This document shows positions 37,389 through 45,165 of a stretch of DNA of 64,000 nucleotides, one piece after another. The position numbers were made by a program, and so were the translations under genes. Below the pieces are notes generated by a model. The model was not told where the DNA came from and searched no databases. It worked only from the letters and a program-made list of their open reading frames with translations. Every line of letters begins with the position of its first letter. Within the stretch, counting starts at the first letter, position 1. Origin of the DNA: Armatimonadota bacterium (GTDB lineage: Bacteria > Armatimonadota > Fimbriimonadia > Fimbriimonadales > Fimbriimonadaceae); contig JAFDWU010000005.1 in NCBI GenBank assembly GCA_018268315.1, positions 1 through 64,000 of the forward strand, written 5' to 3'.

Positions 37389-37991
37389 TTAGCTCTTGCG
37401 TCGCTTGCGGATCAAAGCCGCAACGCCAAGGCCGAGAGCGGCCATGCTTGCCGGCTCCGGAACCGCGTCGCCGGTGAAATCAAGCTTCGACATCACCTGA
37501 TAAGCGCTCGAGTTGTTCGGAGCGATTTCCCATACGCCGCTCGCATCACCCGTAAATCCACCCAGTGCAGCCGGGTTCTGGAAGCCGCTGGAATACTCCA
37601 GTCCAGAGTTTGCCCCACCGTCATCCAGATGAACGTAAACGAGGTAGTTGGTCCCGACGTTCAAGCCGAAATTGATCGGCTCCCAATGAAGATCCACTGG
37701 TCCACCAGAGCTCATAAAGAAAGAGCCTAGCTGAACCGGGCCGGTAACCAGAGAGCCGGATGCCTCGCTGTACTCGCCGATGAACAGTTCTCCGGTCAGG
37801 CTAGACGTGCTACGGTTTTGCACATAGAAATCAACGGAGTATAGGTTCGCGGTGGGTGCTGTGAATTCCTCGCCGACATTCGCCCAGCCACCGGAGATGC
37901 CACCATCCCAGCTTGCGGTGTTATCGATCAGCACATCTGCGTTCGCAAGCGCAGCCACTCCCAAAATAGAAAGTAAAGCAATCCTCTTCAT
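37389..37991 (-). CDS. PEP-CTERM sorting domain protein
   Basis: This 200-residue exported protein has a signal peptide (MKRIALLSILGVAALANA) and the sorting tail VPEPASMAALGLGVAALIRKRRKS. The middle (LIDNTASWDGGISGGWANVGEEFTAPTANLYSVDFYVQNRS, GTNYLVYVHLDD) is a beta-sandwich pattern common to PEP-CTERM proteins annotated with choice-of-anchor domains. A TATAAT box lies 9 nt before the ATG, with AGGTG in between. It has a clear terminator. Confidence 0.9.
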   Translation of the reverse strand: MKRIALLSILGVAALANADVLIDNTASWDGGISGGWANVGEEFTAPTANLYSVDFYVQNRSTSSLTGELFIGEYSEASGSLVTGPVQLGSFFMSSGGPVDLHWEPINFGLNVGTNYLVYVHLDDGGANSGLEYSSGFQNPAALGGFTGDASGVWEIAPNNSSAYQVMSKLDFTGDAVPEPASMAALGLGVAALIRKRRKS

Positions 37992-38108
37992 AACACCTAC
38001 ATTATAACAGCAGCAAGGCTCAGGCTTTGGAAAACCTCGTAATTGTGCTTGTCACGCGTCTTTGTAGCTGTGGCGTTACCGTGGCTGATCCACGGATACA
38101 CTAGGGTT

Positions 38109-38594
38109 ATGCATAGCCAATTTTCGGTCGCCTGGGGCATCTCCCGCGGACGATTCGTCGATACCATTTCTGACCTAAGCGACGAGCAGATGCGCTGGCG
38201 CAGTCAGCCGGGCGCGCTTACCATTGGCGAAGCGGCGCTACACGTCGCGGGGGTGGAAACAATGTTCATCAGTCAACTGCTGGACCTTCAGCTAACCCCT
38301 GAGCAGACCCGAATCAAACTGTGCGCGGTGGATGGCGCGGTTAACAGCAATCCCTTCCCGTTCAAGCTGGAGGAAATCACCACCAAGCTCGCGCTCGAAG
38401 CTTTGGAAATGTCAAAGGCGATGACCGAGCCGGTGATCACGCACCCCACCGAGGAGGTTCTGAGGAAGGAGATCATCAGCGCGCTCGGGCCGATTATCAC
38501 CGGCGAGGGCGCCCTCGGCCGTCTCAGCTTCCATGCCGGCTACCATCAGGGGCAGGCTTATCTTCAGCGCAATGCCCCCGGATTCCCGAAATAG
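38109..38594 (+). CDS. DinB family protein
   Basis: This 161-residue four-helix protein of the DinB/YfiT type has the metal-binding His pattern in EAALHVAGVE and near the C terminus in LSFHAGYHQGQAYLQR. DinB proteins are metal enzymes or thiol transferases of mostly unknown substrate. The frame is open from 38043, but the ATG at 38109 gives the usual length and lies exactly 6 nt after TACACT with no ribosome site, so I take it as a leaderless start. Confidence 0.82.
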   Translation: MHSQFSVAWGISRGRFVDTISDLSDEQMRWRSQPGALTIGEAALHVAGVETMFISQLLDLQLTPEQTRIKLCAVDGAVNSNPFPFKLEEITTKLALEALEMSKAMTEPVITHPTEEVLRKEIISALGPIITGEGALGRLSFHAGYHQGQAYLQRNAPGFPK

Positions 38595-38625
38595 GGTCTT
38601 CCCTGCTTCCCCGCTGGTACGAAGG

Positions 38626-39729
38626 TCAGTCGAAGCGCAGAATGCCGCGTGTGATCGCGCCGGAAAGCATGTCGGCGTACGCCTCGTTGATCTGCTCTAG
38701 CGGATAGCTTCGGGTGATGAGGCGATCGATGGGTAACTGGCCCTTCAGGTAAAGATCGCCGAACTTCGGAAAGTCCTCGTGCGGGATTGCGGTGCCGTAG
38801 TACGAGCCCATCACCGCCTTTTCCTGCCTCACCAGCAGCGCTCCCGAGAGAGGAAAAGTGCTGTCCACCGGCGATAGCCCCGAAAAGACCACCGTTCCGC
38901 CGCGCCGAGCGGCTTTGATTGCGAGCTCTTGCACCGCCGAGGAACCGGCGGCCTCGAAAACATAGTCCGCGCCTCGCCCTTCGGTGATTTCGAATATCTG
39001 ATCGATGACCGAGTCGCTTGGCTGCAAGCCGTGGGTCGCGCCAAACGATTTCGCAGCCTCCAGGCGGGATTCGAGAGGATCGATGGCGATGATGCTCCGC
39101 GCACCAGCCAGCTTCGCGCCCATGACGGTACACAGACCCACGCCACCCGCGCCAAACACTGCAATCGAGGCATCGGGTTCCACTTGTGCGGTATTCAGCA
39201 CCGAGCCAACTCCGGTGGTCACCGCGCAACCGATTGCCGCCGCCACCGAGGAAGGCACTGCGTCCGGCATCTTCACGCAGCTTGAGCGCGGTACAACGGC
39301 GTGATCGGCGAAACACGCCAGCGCGCAGTACTGCCTCACCGGCTCGCCGTTTAGCGAAAGGCGACTGGTTCCGTCGGGCATGAAGCCCGCTTTGTTCGTC
39401 TTGAAGAAGGTTTCGCAAAGGCCGGGGCGGCCACGCTTGCAGTAATAGCACTCGCCGCAGTAGTTGGCCCAGTTCAGCGACACCTTGTCGCCCACTTTTA
39501 GACCGGTTACGCCCTCACCCAATGCGGCAACGATTCCTGCCCCTTCATGGCCCGCCACCAGCGGCATCGGATGCTTGGAGTCTCCGGTGACGAGGTGCCA
39601 GTCGCTGTGGCAGACCCCCGCCGCTTCCATCTTCACCAACACTTCCCCTTTCTGTGGCCCTTGCAGATCCAGAGTTTCCATCTTGAAGGGTGTTTGGGGA
39701 GCGAAGAGGACGGCGGCCTTTATTTTCAC
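38626..39729 (-). CDS. Zinc-dependent alcohol dehydrogenase
   Basis: This 367-residue medium-chain dehydrogenase has the catalytic zinc ligands in GVCHSDWH and AGHEGAGIV, and the structural zinc Cys set in CGECYYCKRGRPGLC. The Rossmann motif AVFGAGGVGLCTVMGAKLAG and the following DPLESRLEAAKSFGATHGL suggest NAD use. It resembles the NDMA-dependent/class III type alcohol or formaldehyde dehydrogenases. The GTG start at 39729 lies 6 nt after TAATAT with no ribosome site. It is a single gene. Confidence 0.92.
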   Translation of the reverse strand: MKIKAAVLFAPQTPFKMETLDLQGPQKGEVLVKMEAAGVCHSDWHLVTGDSKHPMPLVAGHEGAGIVAALGEGVTGLKVGDKVSLNWANYCGECYYCKRGRPGLCETFFKTNKAGFMPDGTSRLSLNGEPVRQYCALACFADHAVVPRSSCVKMPDAVPSSVAAAIGCAVTTGVGSVLNTAQVEPDASIAVFGAGGVGLCTVMGAKLAGARSIIAIDPLESRLEAAKSFGATHGLQPSDSVIDQIFEITEGRGADYVFEAAGSSAVQELAIKAARRGGTVVFSGLSPVDSTFPLSGALLVRQEKAVMGSYYGTAIPHEDFPKFGDLYLKGQLPIDRLITRSYPLEQINEAYADMLSGAITRGILRFD

Positions 39730-39914
39730 GTCCGGATATTACTATTTGAAAGCGCAAGTCGGTGGGTCCGCACCCCTGGAATCGCGTAGTGACCAATTGC
39801 GTTATTACGCGCATCAAACGGATTACGAGAGGGCGCGCAAGCGAAACCAGGATCAATTGCCCTAGGGAATGGATTGCGTACCTTTTTGGTTATCTATTGC
39901 AACAGGAGGTCAAC

Positions 39915-40916
39915 ATGACCAAGAAAATCAAACTGTCGCCAATCCTTTGGCTCCTCCCGCTGATGCTCATCGGTTGCGGAGGCTCCGACAAGGGCCCGTC
40001 TGTTCAAGGCATCGTAGCGTCGGGCGAGGCGAAAGCCGCCAAGGTGATGCGAAGGCCCTCGATGAAGGAGGATGTGGGCGGGTACAAGTCTGACACGACG
40101 GTGGATGAAGCGATGGCCCCACAAGCTGAAGATGGGGCTGTTACGGCTTCCGCGCCCACGCCTGCGGTACCGGAAAAGTCGATGAACGCGATGCCGCGAA
40201 AGATCATCTACACGGGCAGCGTCGCCCTGAAGACCGATGATCTCGATGCCGCCGCGCAGAAGCTAGAGCTATTGATTGCCAGAAGCAACGCCTACCTTGG
40301 CAGCGCCAAGCGCGAGGGAGCGAAGGGCGGAAAGCGAACCGGCATCTGGACGATCCGCATTCCAAGCGGCGGATATCAGGAGTTTGTGAAGGAAGCCTCG
40401 AAGATCGGCGAACTGCAAAGCGCCAACCAGACTGCCGACGATGTGAGCGAAGAGTATTACGACGCGGTCGCGCGGCTGAAGAACAAGCGGATTGAGGAGC
40501 AGCGCTTAATTGATCTGCTTCAGCGGGCATCCGGCAAGCTGGGCGAAATTCTGACGGTCGAACGAGAGATATCGCGTGTGAGGGGCGAGGTCGAGGAAAT
40601 TGAGGGTCGCCTCAGGTTCCTATCCAACCAAGCAACTTTCTCGACGGTCACGGTGACGATCGAAGAAGTGAAAGACTTCCAGCCGGTTGGCCCTCCGGGT
40701 TTTGGCACAGAGATCGGCCGTTCATTCACGGGTTCGGCGATGGGGCTGCTGGATAACGGGAAGAACCTTGTGATCCTGCTCGCGTCGCTTCTTCCCTACT
40801 TTGCGATCTTCGTTGGAATGCTCTCGCTGGCGAGAAAGCCGATCATGCGATGGCTGATGGCAGTTAAGAAGTTGCTCACGCCGGTGGCGAAGCCTCCGGT
40901 GCTTCAGCAAGAGTAG
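39915..40916 (+). CDS. DUF4349 lipoprotein
   Basis: This 333-residue protein has a lipoprotein signal (ILWLLPLMLIGCGG) and a DUF4349 domain: MPRKIIYTGSVALKTDDLDAAAQKLELLIARSNAYLGSAKREG and WTIRIPSGGYQEFVKEASKIGELQSANQTADDVSEEYYDAVARLKNKRIEEQRLIDLLQRA, a long coiled coil. A membrane helix (NLVILLASLLPYFAIFVGMLSLA) follows near the C terminus. The family is widespread with no settled role. The ATG at 39915 has a perfect AGGAGGT site; upstream extension of the frame to 39762 is not used. Confidence 0.9.
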   Translation: MTKKIKLSPILWLLPLMLIGCGGSDKGPSVQGIVASGEAKAAKVMRRPSMKEDVGGYKSDTTVDEAMAPQAEDGAVTASAPTPAVPEKSMNAMPRKIIYTGSVALKTDDLDAAAQKLELLIARSNAYLGSAKREGAKGGKRTGIWTIRIPSGGYQEFVKEASKIGELQSANQTADDVSEEYYDAVARLKNKRIEEQRLIDLLQRASGKLGEILTVEREISRVRGEVEEIEGRLRFLSNQATFSTVTVTIEEVKDFQPVGPPGFGTEIGRSFTGSAMGLLDNGKNLVILLASLLPYFAIFVGMLSLARKPIMRWLMAVKKLLTPVAKPPVLQQE

Positions 40917-40929
40917 CTCTTGTTGTTGG

Positions 40930-40954
40930 GGCAAGCATGCAGTGGGCTTGCCCT
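40930..40954. terminator. Hairpin between convergent genes
   Basis: GGGCAAGC and GCTTGCCC form an 8-bp perfect stem with a 9-nt loop between the DUF4349 gene and the aromatic amino acid gene, whose stop codon it overlaps. There is no long T-run. Confidence 0.5.
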
Positions 40955-42977
40955 AACTCGTCTTTCTCAGCTTCGCTTGGATGCGAAGCGATTCGTGATG
41001 GACCTGCTCGAAGAGAGCCTCGATAAGCAGTGGGTTAAGCTCCAAGCTCTCGCCATGCGCCAGGCGCCGCTCCATTAGCGCGTTCCAGCGGTTCTCCTGG
41101 AAGACTTCGAGGCCGTGGATCTTCTTGTATTCGCCGATCTGCTGGACGACCTTCATGCGCGATGCCAGCAGCTCTATGAGCTCATGGTCAAGGCGGTCTA
41201 CCGACGAACGTAGTGTTTCCAGCTTGGCCCAGTTCTCGCCATCAAGGCTTTCTTCTACCAGCGAAGCTGGTCGCCAGGTAAGGCCCGCCATCATTTCCCC
41301 GTAGGCTGAGGGAGTAAGTTGCTGCGAGGCGTCGGTCCAGGCTTCCTCGGGGTTGTGGTGGACTTCCAGCATGAGGCCGCTCATGCCAAGGTCTAGCGCC
41401 CTTTGCGAAATTTCCGCAAGACCCTCGCGCTTACCCACGATATGGCTTGGATCGCAGATAAGCGGGATTTGCGGCAGCCTTTGCATAAATTGCAGAGCGA
41501 GGCTCCACTCCGGAGGATTTCTTAAGCCGGATCGATTAAGGGAGGCGAAGCCGCGGTGAATAGCGCCAAGGCGAGTGAGTCCGGCGCGCGCGAGGCGCTC
41601 AATCGCCCCGATCCAGAGGTCGACGTCTGGACTGATGGGATTCTTGACAAGCACTATTGCGTCGGTGCCGCGCAAGGCATCGGCGATTTCTTGGACAGAG
41701 AAGGGGTTTCCGGTCGTTCGCGCCCCAACCCAGACGATGTCGACTCCATAAGCAAGGCAAGCTTCGACATGGCTAGCGCCAGCGACCTCGACGGCGACCG
41801 GGAGGCTGGTCTCGCGCTTTGCCTCGCGAAGCCATTCAAGCGCCTGGATGCCGTGGCCCTCAAAACCGCCCGCGCGGGTGCGGGGCTTCCAAATGCCTGC
41901 CCGCAAGATGCACGGCCAGCCGGTGGCTTTAAGTTCGCGCGCGGTTTGCAGCAGCTGGTCTTCGGATTCAGCGCTGCACGGGCCCGCGATGAGGGCGAAA
42001 TCGGGCTGATGGGCGGAGCGGGTGAAGACCCAATCGCGCCAATCGGATGCTGGAAGAAATCCTGCGTTTGGGTGGTCGTCCACCGTCGCGACCGGCTTCG
42101 CTTGAAGAGCGCTCGGGTAGGTGTGCTGCGCCATCGACTGCAGGTCGCTATCGCCTTGGCGATATACGCCAAGGACGCAGACTTCCAGCGCACGTTCGCC
42201 CAGCGTCGCGAGGGCATTGCGGTAATCGCGCAGGTCTTCCCAAATCAGGTCTAGGTGAATCGCGTATTCGAACGGCACATCGACAATCGGCACGGATTGA
42301 ATTTTCGAGAGGTTGATGTGGTGCTGCTTTAGGATGGCAAGCGCTTCGGCAAGCGCGCCTGCGCGGTGGGAAACACGGATGGAAAGGGTCGCCTTGTTGA
42401 GGGTGGAGTCGATCTCCAAGGGCGCGGGGGCAAGTGCAAGGAACCGCGTGTAGTTGTGCTCGACGTTCTCGATTCTTTCGGCAAGAATTTCCAGACCGTA
42501 CAAGCTGGCGGCGCCGTAACCGGCGATGGCGGCGACGCCCGCAAGGCGATTCTGCTGGATGTGGCGAGCAGAACTGGCGGTATCGAAGAACTCTTCAACC
42601 CGCATGTCCGGATGGGCTTGCAGGAATTCCGAGCACTGAGGGACCGCAACCGGGTGGCCCAAGACCTTATGAATATCGCCAAGCCTTTGACCGGGGAGGG
42701 CCACCAGGTGGTGCTGAATGCGCACGTAGACTTCGCCGGTGATGGAGACGGCGTTCTGTTCTAGGAGGTGGTAGTTGCCGAGGATGCTGCCCGCGATCGA
42801 GTTTTCGATAGCGACCATGGCGGCATCTGCCTGCCCCGAGCGAAGGGCGGCAAATGTGTCCTCAAAGCTCTTGCACTCCACCATCTGCAGCTCTTCGCCG
42901 GGATGGCGAGCGCCGTAGAACCGCCGAGCGGCGATGTCGTGGAATGATCCGGCTATTCCTTGGATGGCTATGCGCAT
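40953..42977 (-). CDS. Trifunctional prephenate dehydratase / DAHP synthase / chorismate mutase
   Basis: This 674-residue protein joins three steps of aromatic amino acid synthesis. Residues 1-185 are prephenate dehydratase, with the catalytic Thr in NYTRF (177-179). Residues 195-275 are an ACT domain with GAL (207-209), in which the Phe-binding ESRP motif reads QSVP (227-230). Residues 315-570 are a type I-beta DAHP synthase (AGPCSAES at 331, KPRTRAGGFEGHG, VKNPISPDVDLW, DPSHIVGKR). Residues 585-674 are an AroQ chorismate mutase (RSSVDRLDHELIELLASRM). AGGAG precedes the ATG. An attenuator lies just upstream. Confidence 0.93.
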   Translation of the reverse strand: MRIAIQGIAGSFHDIAARRFYGARHPGEELQMVECKSFEDTFAALRSGQADAAMVAIENSIAGSILGNYHLLEQNAVSITGEVYVRIQHHLVALPGQRLGDIHKVLGHPVAVPQCSEFLQAHPDMRVEEFFDTASSARHIQQNRLAGVAAIAGYGAASLYGLEILAERIENVEHNYTRFLALAPAPLEIDSTLNKATLSIRVSHRAGALAEALAILKQHHINLSKIQSVPIVDVPFEYAIHLDLIWEDLRDYRNALATLGERALEVCVLGVYRQGDSDLQSMAQHTYPSALQAKPVATVDDHPNAGFLPASDWRDWVFTRSAHQPDFALIAGPCSAESEDQLLQTARELKATGWPCILRAGIWKPRTRAGGFEGHGIQALEWLREAKRETSLPVAVEVAGASHVEACLAYGVDIVWVGARTTGNPFSVQEIADALRGTDAIVLVKNPISPDVDLWIGAIERLARAGLTRLGAIHRGFASLNRSGLRNPPEWSLALQFMQRLPQIPLICDPSHIVGKREGLAEISQRALDLGMSGLMLEVHHNPEEAWTDASQQLTPSAYGEMMAGLTWRPASLVEESLDGENWAKLETLRSSVDRLDHELIELLASRMKVVQQIGEYKKIHGLEVFQENRWNALMERRLAHGESLELNPLLIEALFEQVHHESLRIQAKLRKTS

Positions 42978-42996
42978 GGGTTTCTCCTGGTTGGCA

Positions 42997-43027
42997 ACAA
43001 AAAACCCGGCCTGAATCAGGCCGGGTT
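42997..43027 (-). terminator. Attenuator terminator
   Basis: AACCCGGCCTGA and TCAGGCCGGGTT form a 12-bp perfect stem with a 1-nt centre (43003-43027), followed on the minus strand by TTTTTTG. It lies between the Tyr/Phe leader peptide and the ATG at 42977, so readthrough is needed to express the enzyme. A competing antiterminator can form from 43015-43022 with 43032-43042. Confidence 0.85.
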
Positions 43028-43031
43028 AGTA

Positions 43032-43047
43032 GGCTTGCTGATGAAGC
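43032..43047 (-). promoter_or_regulatory. Candidate antiterminator and protector segments
   Basis: On the minus strand ATCAG and GCC (within 43032-43042) can pair with GGC-CTGAT (43015-43022), which is the inner part of one terminator arm. GCTTCAT (43041-43047) can instead pair with ATGAAGC at the start of the leader peptide (43112-43118). The two pairings share bases and are mutually exclusive. This is a model based on base complementarity only. Confidence 0.5.
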
Positions 43048-43052
43048 GTGAC

Positions 43053-43118
43053 CTATCCCCCGACCCCTTCGGGATAAAAATAATAGCTAAACGTATAGTT
43101 CAGGGCGGACAGCTTCAT
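43053..43118 (-). CDS. Tyr/Phe-rich leader peptide (attenuation)
   Basis: This is a 21-residue frame whose core reads YTFSYYFYPEG: four Tyr and two Phe in eight residues, all with TAT/TTT codons. It precedes an intrinsic terminator and the gene for prephenate dehydratase/DAHP synthase/chorismate mutase. This is the layout of ribosome-mediated attenuation in enterobacterial phe and trp leaders. Stalling when charged tRNA-Tyr or tRNA-Phe is scarce would favour antitermination. The start lies only 12 nt after the -10 box and has no Shine-Dalgarno, so it is probably read from an almost leaderless transcript. Confidence 0.75.
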   Translation of the reverse strand: MKLSALNYTFSYYFYPEGVGG

Positions 43119-43130
43119 TGCGTAAGGAGC

Positions 43131-43159
43131 AGTGTAACAAAGTTCGGCCCAGATCCCAA
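43131..43159 (-). promoter_or_regulatory. Promoter of the aromatic attenuator operon
   Basis: On the minus strand TTGGGA (43154-43159) and TACACT (43131-43136) are 17 nt apart, a good sigma-70-type match. Transcription would start about 5-6 nt before the leader peptide ATG at 43118. Confidence 0.65.
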
Positions 43160-43183
43160 ACCGCTCAGCAAAACCTAGCGGTT
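43159..43183 (-). terminator. Hairpin after the SPFH operon
   Basis: AACCGCT and AGCGGTT form a 7-bp stem with an 11-nt loop, 13 nt after the stop of the SPFH lipoprotein gene. The following T-run is short, so the call is moderate. It touches the -35 box of the next operon. Confidence 0.5.
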
Positions 43184-43195
43184 CTTGCGGGCAAA

Positions 43196-44026
43196 CTACT
43201 TCAGGCGCACAGTAGTGAACGGAATCGAGTTGTCACCCACTGCTGGCGGCTGGCCATCCCACTTTTCGATCGCGGCGCGCTTATTCTCGATTCGCTTTAG
43301 CTGAAGGATCGAATCACCCTGCTGGCTCAGCATCTCGTTCATCTGCGCCTGCTTATTTGCGTTCGTAAGAATGGTTTGCTTATCGATCTTCGCCTGCTCA
43401 AGCCGGTTCTTTGCAACCCCAAGCTCGTTGAACTTGTTGAGGCGCTCGTTGACCTTTGCAAGCACGTCTTCGTTTGGATAGACCTCACCCACGTACACTT
43501 CGTCCACCGTGATGCCGTATTCATCCATGATCGGCCGAAGCGCCTGCTTCACTTCGCCGCCGATACCCGCGCGATCCTTGGAGGTCACGTCGAATATCGA
43601 CTTCTTACCGGTCACGCAATTGAGGCAGTAGCTTGTGTAGTAGCGAATGAAGGTGCGTTGAATGAAGTCGAGGTCCTCGGTGCCGAAGCTTGCGAACATC
43701 TTGTCGACGTTTCCAGCATCTACGTGCCAAGCGACGGTTATGTCCATCGGGAGCTGCCCACCTTCGCTTGTGCTCGCCACGATGCTGTCGTCAACCGCTC
43801 GCTCACCCTCTTTTGCGTTACGCACGTAGGTGGCGTTGCGGATGCTGGTTGGGTAAACGATGATTCGCTGGTTCCACCCGCGATAGACCACTTGCGGGGT
43901 TAACAGCTTCTCGGAGATGCCGCTGGAGCCGTCGAACTTTACGCCAACCGAGGCTGGCGGGATTTGAACCATGCACCCGCCCATCAGCGCAAGGCAGAAG
44001 AGAAGTGGTAGCCCCTTCCCTTTCAT
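43196..44026 (-). CDS. SPFH/Band 7 domain lipoprotein
   Basis: This 276-residue protein has a lipoprotein signal (LLFCLALMGGC) and an SPFH (prohibitin/stomatin-like) domain: VQIPPASVGVKFDGSSGISEKLLTPQVVYRGWNQRIIVYPTSIRN, then DITVAWHVDAGNVDKMFASFG. A C-terminal coiled coil (NERLNKFNELGVAKNRLEQAKIDKQTILTNANKQAQMNEML) follows. It overlaps the upstream SPFH gene by 4 nt and likely forms a hetero-oligomeric membrane assembly with it. An SPFH lipoprotein is less usual than the helix-anchored type. Confidence 0.85.
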   Translation of the reverse strand: MKGKGLPLLFCLALMGGCMVQIPPASVGVKFDGSSGISEKLLTPQVVYRGWNQRIIVYPTSIRNATYVRNAKEGERAVDDSIVASTSEGGQLPMDITVAWHVDAGNVDKMFASFGTEDLDFIQRTFIRYYTSYCLNCVTGKKSIFDVTSKDRAGIGGEVKQALRPIMDEYGITVDEVYVGEVYPNEDVLAKVNERLNKFNELGVAKNRLEQAKIDKQTILTNANKQAQMNEMLSQQGDSILQLKRIENKRAAIEKWDGQPPAVGDNSIPFTTVRLK

Positions 44027-44916
44027 CGGCCCCTCGGGACTGGCGTTACGCCGTTGCCGGAGCCGTCAACAACAAGAGTTTGTCCTGGCTGCGGTTGGAT
44101 GGGTGAAAGGTGGCCATTCCACTTTCGGATGGCGTCTGCTTCAAGTTCAAGGTTTAGCATTTCTAGGCTCTTTTGCTGCGTCTTGTTAGCGGTAATTGAT
44201 CTTGCCTGCCGTTCGGCGTCGGCTCGGACGAGTTCGGCCGCGCTGTTGATCTGGGCGATCTGGCTCTCTAGCTGGGAGATGCCGATTTGGGTGTAGGAGT
44301 TGATCGAGCTGTAGACCCGTTGCTCGGTCTCCTTGGTGAGATACGGTCGTAGAATCATCGCTTGGTCGATGGTTATTCCCTTCTTTTCAAGGCGATCCCG
44401 CAGCTCTTGGGCGAGCTTCTCGCTGGCTTCCTGGCGCTTGCTGCCGATAAGCTGGAATACCGTGTACTGGCTGCCGATGCTGCTTGCGCCGTCCCTTACC
44501 GCCCGGCGTATGTGGTTCGCCTGAATCTCCTCGATCGTTATCGGACCAAACGTGTTGAACACCGTCCGCACGTTCTCCTTCTTCACGCGATAAACGATGG
44601 AAATATCGAAAGTAGTATTGGCGTTGTCGCTAGTGGTGATCAAGATGCCATCAGCCGCCTTGACCTCGCCTTCGCTTGCATCCTGGCTATAGACGGCGTT
44701 CTGGGGCTTTGTTGGGTATTGATACAGCTGCTGCCGCCAGCCTACAAAAACGGACTGCGGCTCATAGACCTTGTCAAGAATGCCGCGCGAGGCATCGTAG
44801 ATTAGTCCGACGTGGCCGGCTTCAATCCAGACCGTGTTCTGTCTCCAGTAGAGGACGCCAATGCCGACGGTGCCCAGCACGAATACGCCGATGGCGAATG
44901 AGCGTTTAAGCTTCAT
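44023..44916 (-). CDS. SPFH/Band 7 domain membrane protein
   Basis: This 297-residue paralogue of the next gene is anchored by an N-terminal helix (SFAIGVFVLGTVGIGVLYW). The SPFH core reads VWIEAGHVGLIYDASRGILDKVYEPQSVFVGWRQQLYQYPTKPQNAVYSQD and DISIVYRVKKENVRTVFNTFG. The coiled-coil end contains QLESQIAQINSAAELVRADAERQARSITANKTQQKSLEMLNLE. I chose the ATG at 44916, which overlaps the upstream stop, over a TTG at 44934. Together with the small membrane protein upstream it forms a three-gene operon. Confidence 0.87.
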   Translation of the reverse strand: MKLKRSFAIGVFVLGTVGIGVLYWRQNTVWIEAGHVGLIYDASRGILDKVYEPQSVFVGWRQQLYQYPTKPQNAVYSQDASEGEVKAADGILITTSDNANTTFDISIVYRVKKENVRTVFNTFGPITIEEIQANHIRRAVRDGASSIGSQYTVFQLIGSKRQEASEKLAQELRDRLEKKGITIDQAMILRPYLTKETEQRVYSSINSYTQIGISQLESQIAQINSAAELVRADAERQARSITANKTQQKSLEMLNLELEADAIRKWNGHLSPIQPQPGQTLVVDGSGNGVTPVPRGR

Positions 44917-45118
44917 CGTCGGTGTCCTCTTCAAGCAGGTCGTTCAGTTCTTCTTCCGCCTGGCGGCGGTAAGGCTCATCGGCTAACTTGCGCTGTCGTT
45001 CCAGCTCTTCCCTCTTGGCCCTTTGTTCCTGTAAAGGCATGACCACAAAGACGTAGAACCCTGCCACGAGGATGGCGCCAAGCAGCACGATCGTAAGAAT
45101 AATCTTGTAAACCAGCAC
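44906..45118 (-). CDS. Small single-helix membrane protein
   Basis: This 70-residue protein has one membrane helix (IILTIVLLGAILVAGFYVFVVMPL) and a long charged helical tail (QEQRAKREELERQRKLADEPYRRQAEEELNDLLEEDTDDEA), probably cytoplasmic. It starts with GTG. It overlaps the SPFH gene downstream and may be an accessory subunit of that complex. I do not recognise a named family. Confidence 0.65.
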   Translation of the reverse strand: MLVYKIILTIVLLGAILVAGFYVFVVMPLQEQRAKREELERQRKLADEPYRRQAEEELNDLLEEDTDDEA

Positions 45119-45165
45119 CGAAAATTAACACGGTGTATCGGGCAGGATGGTTGCGTTCCTGCTGC

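Noticed and set aside
38564-39451. Minus-strand frame (295 codons) overlapping the alcohol dehydrogenase in another frame
   Set aside because: The alcohol dehydrogenase frame has complete zinc and NAD motifs; this frame is Arg/Ser-rich with no domain.
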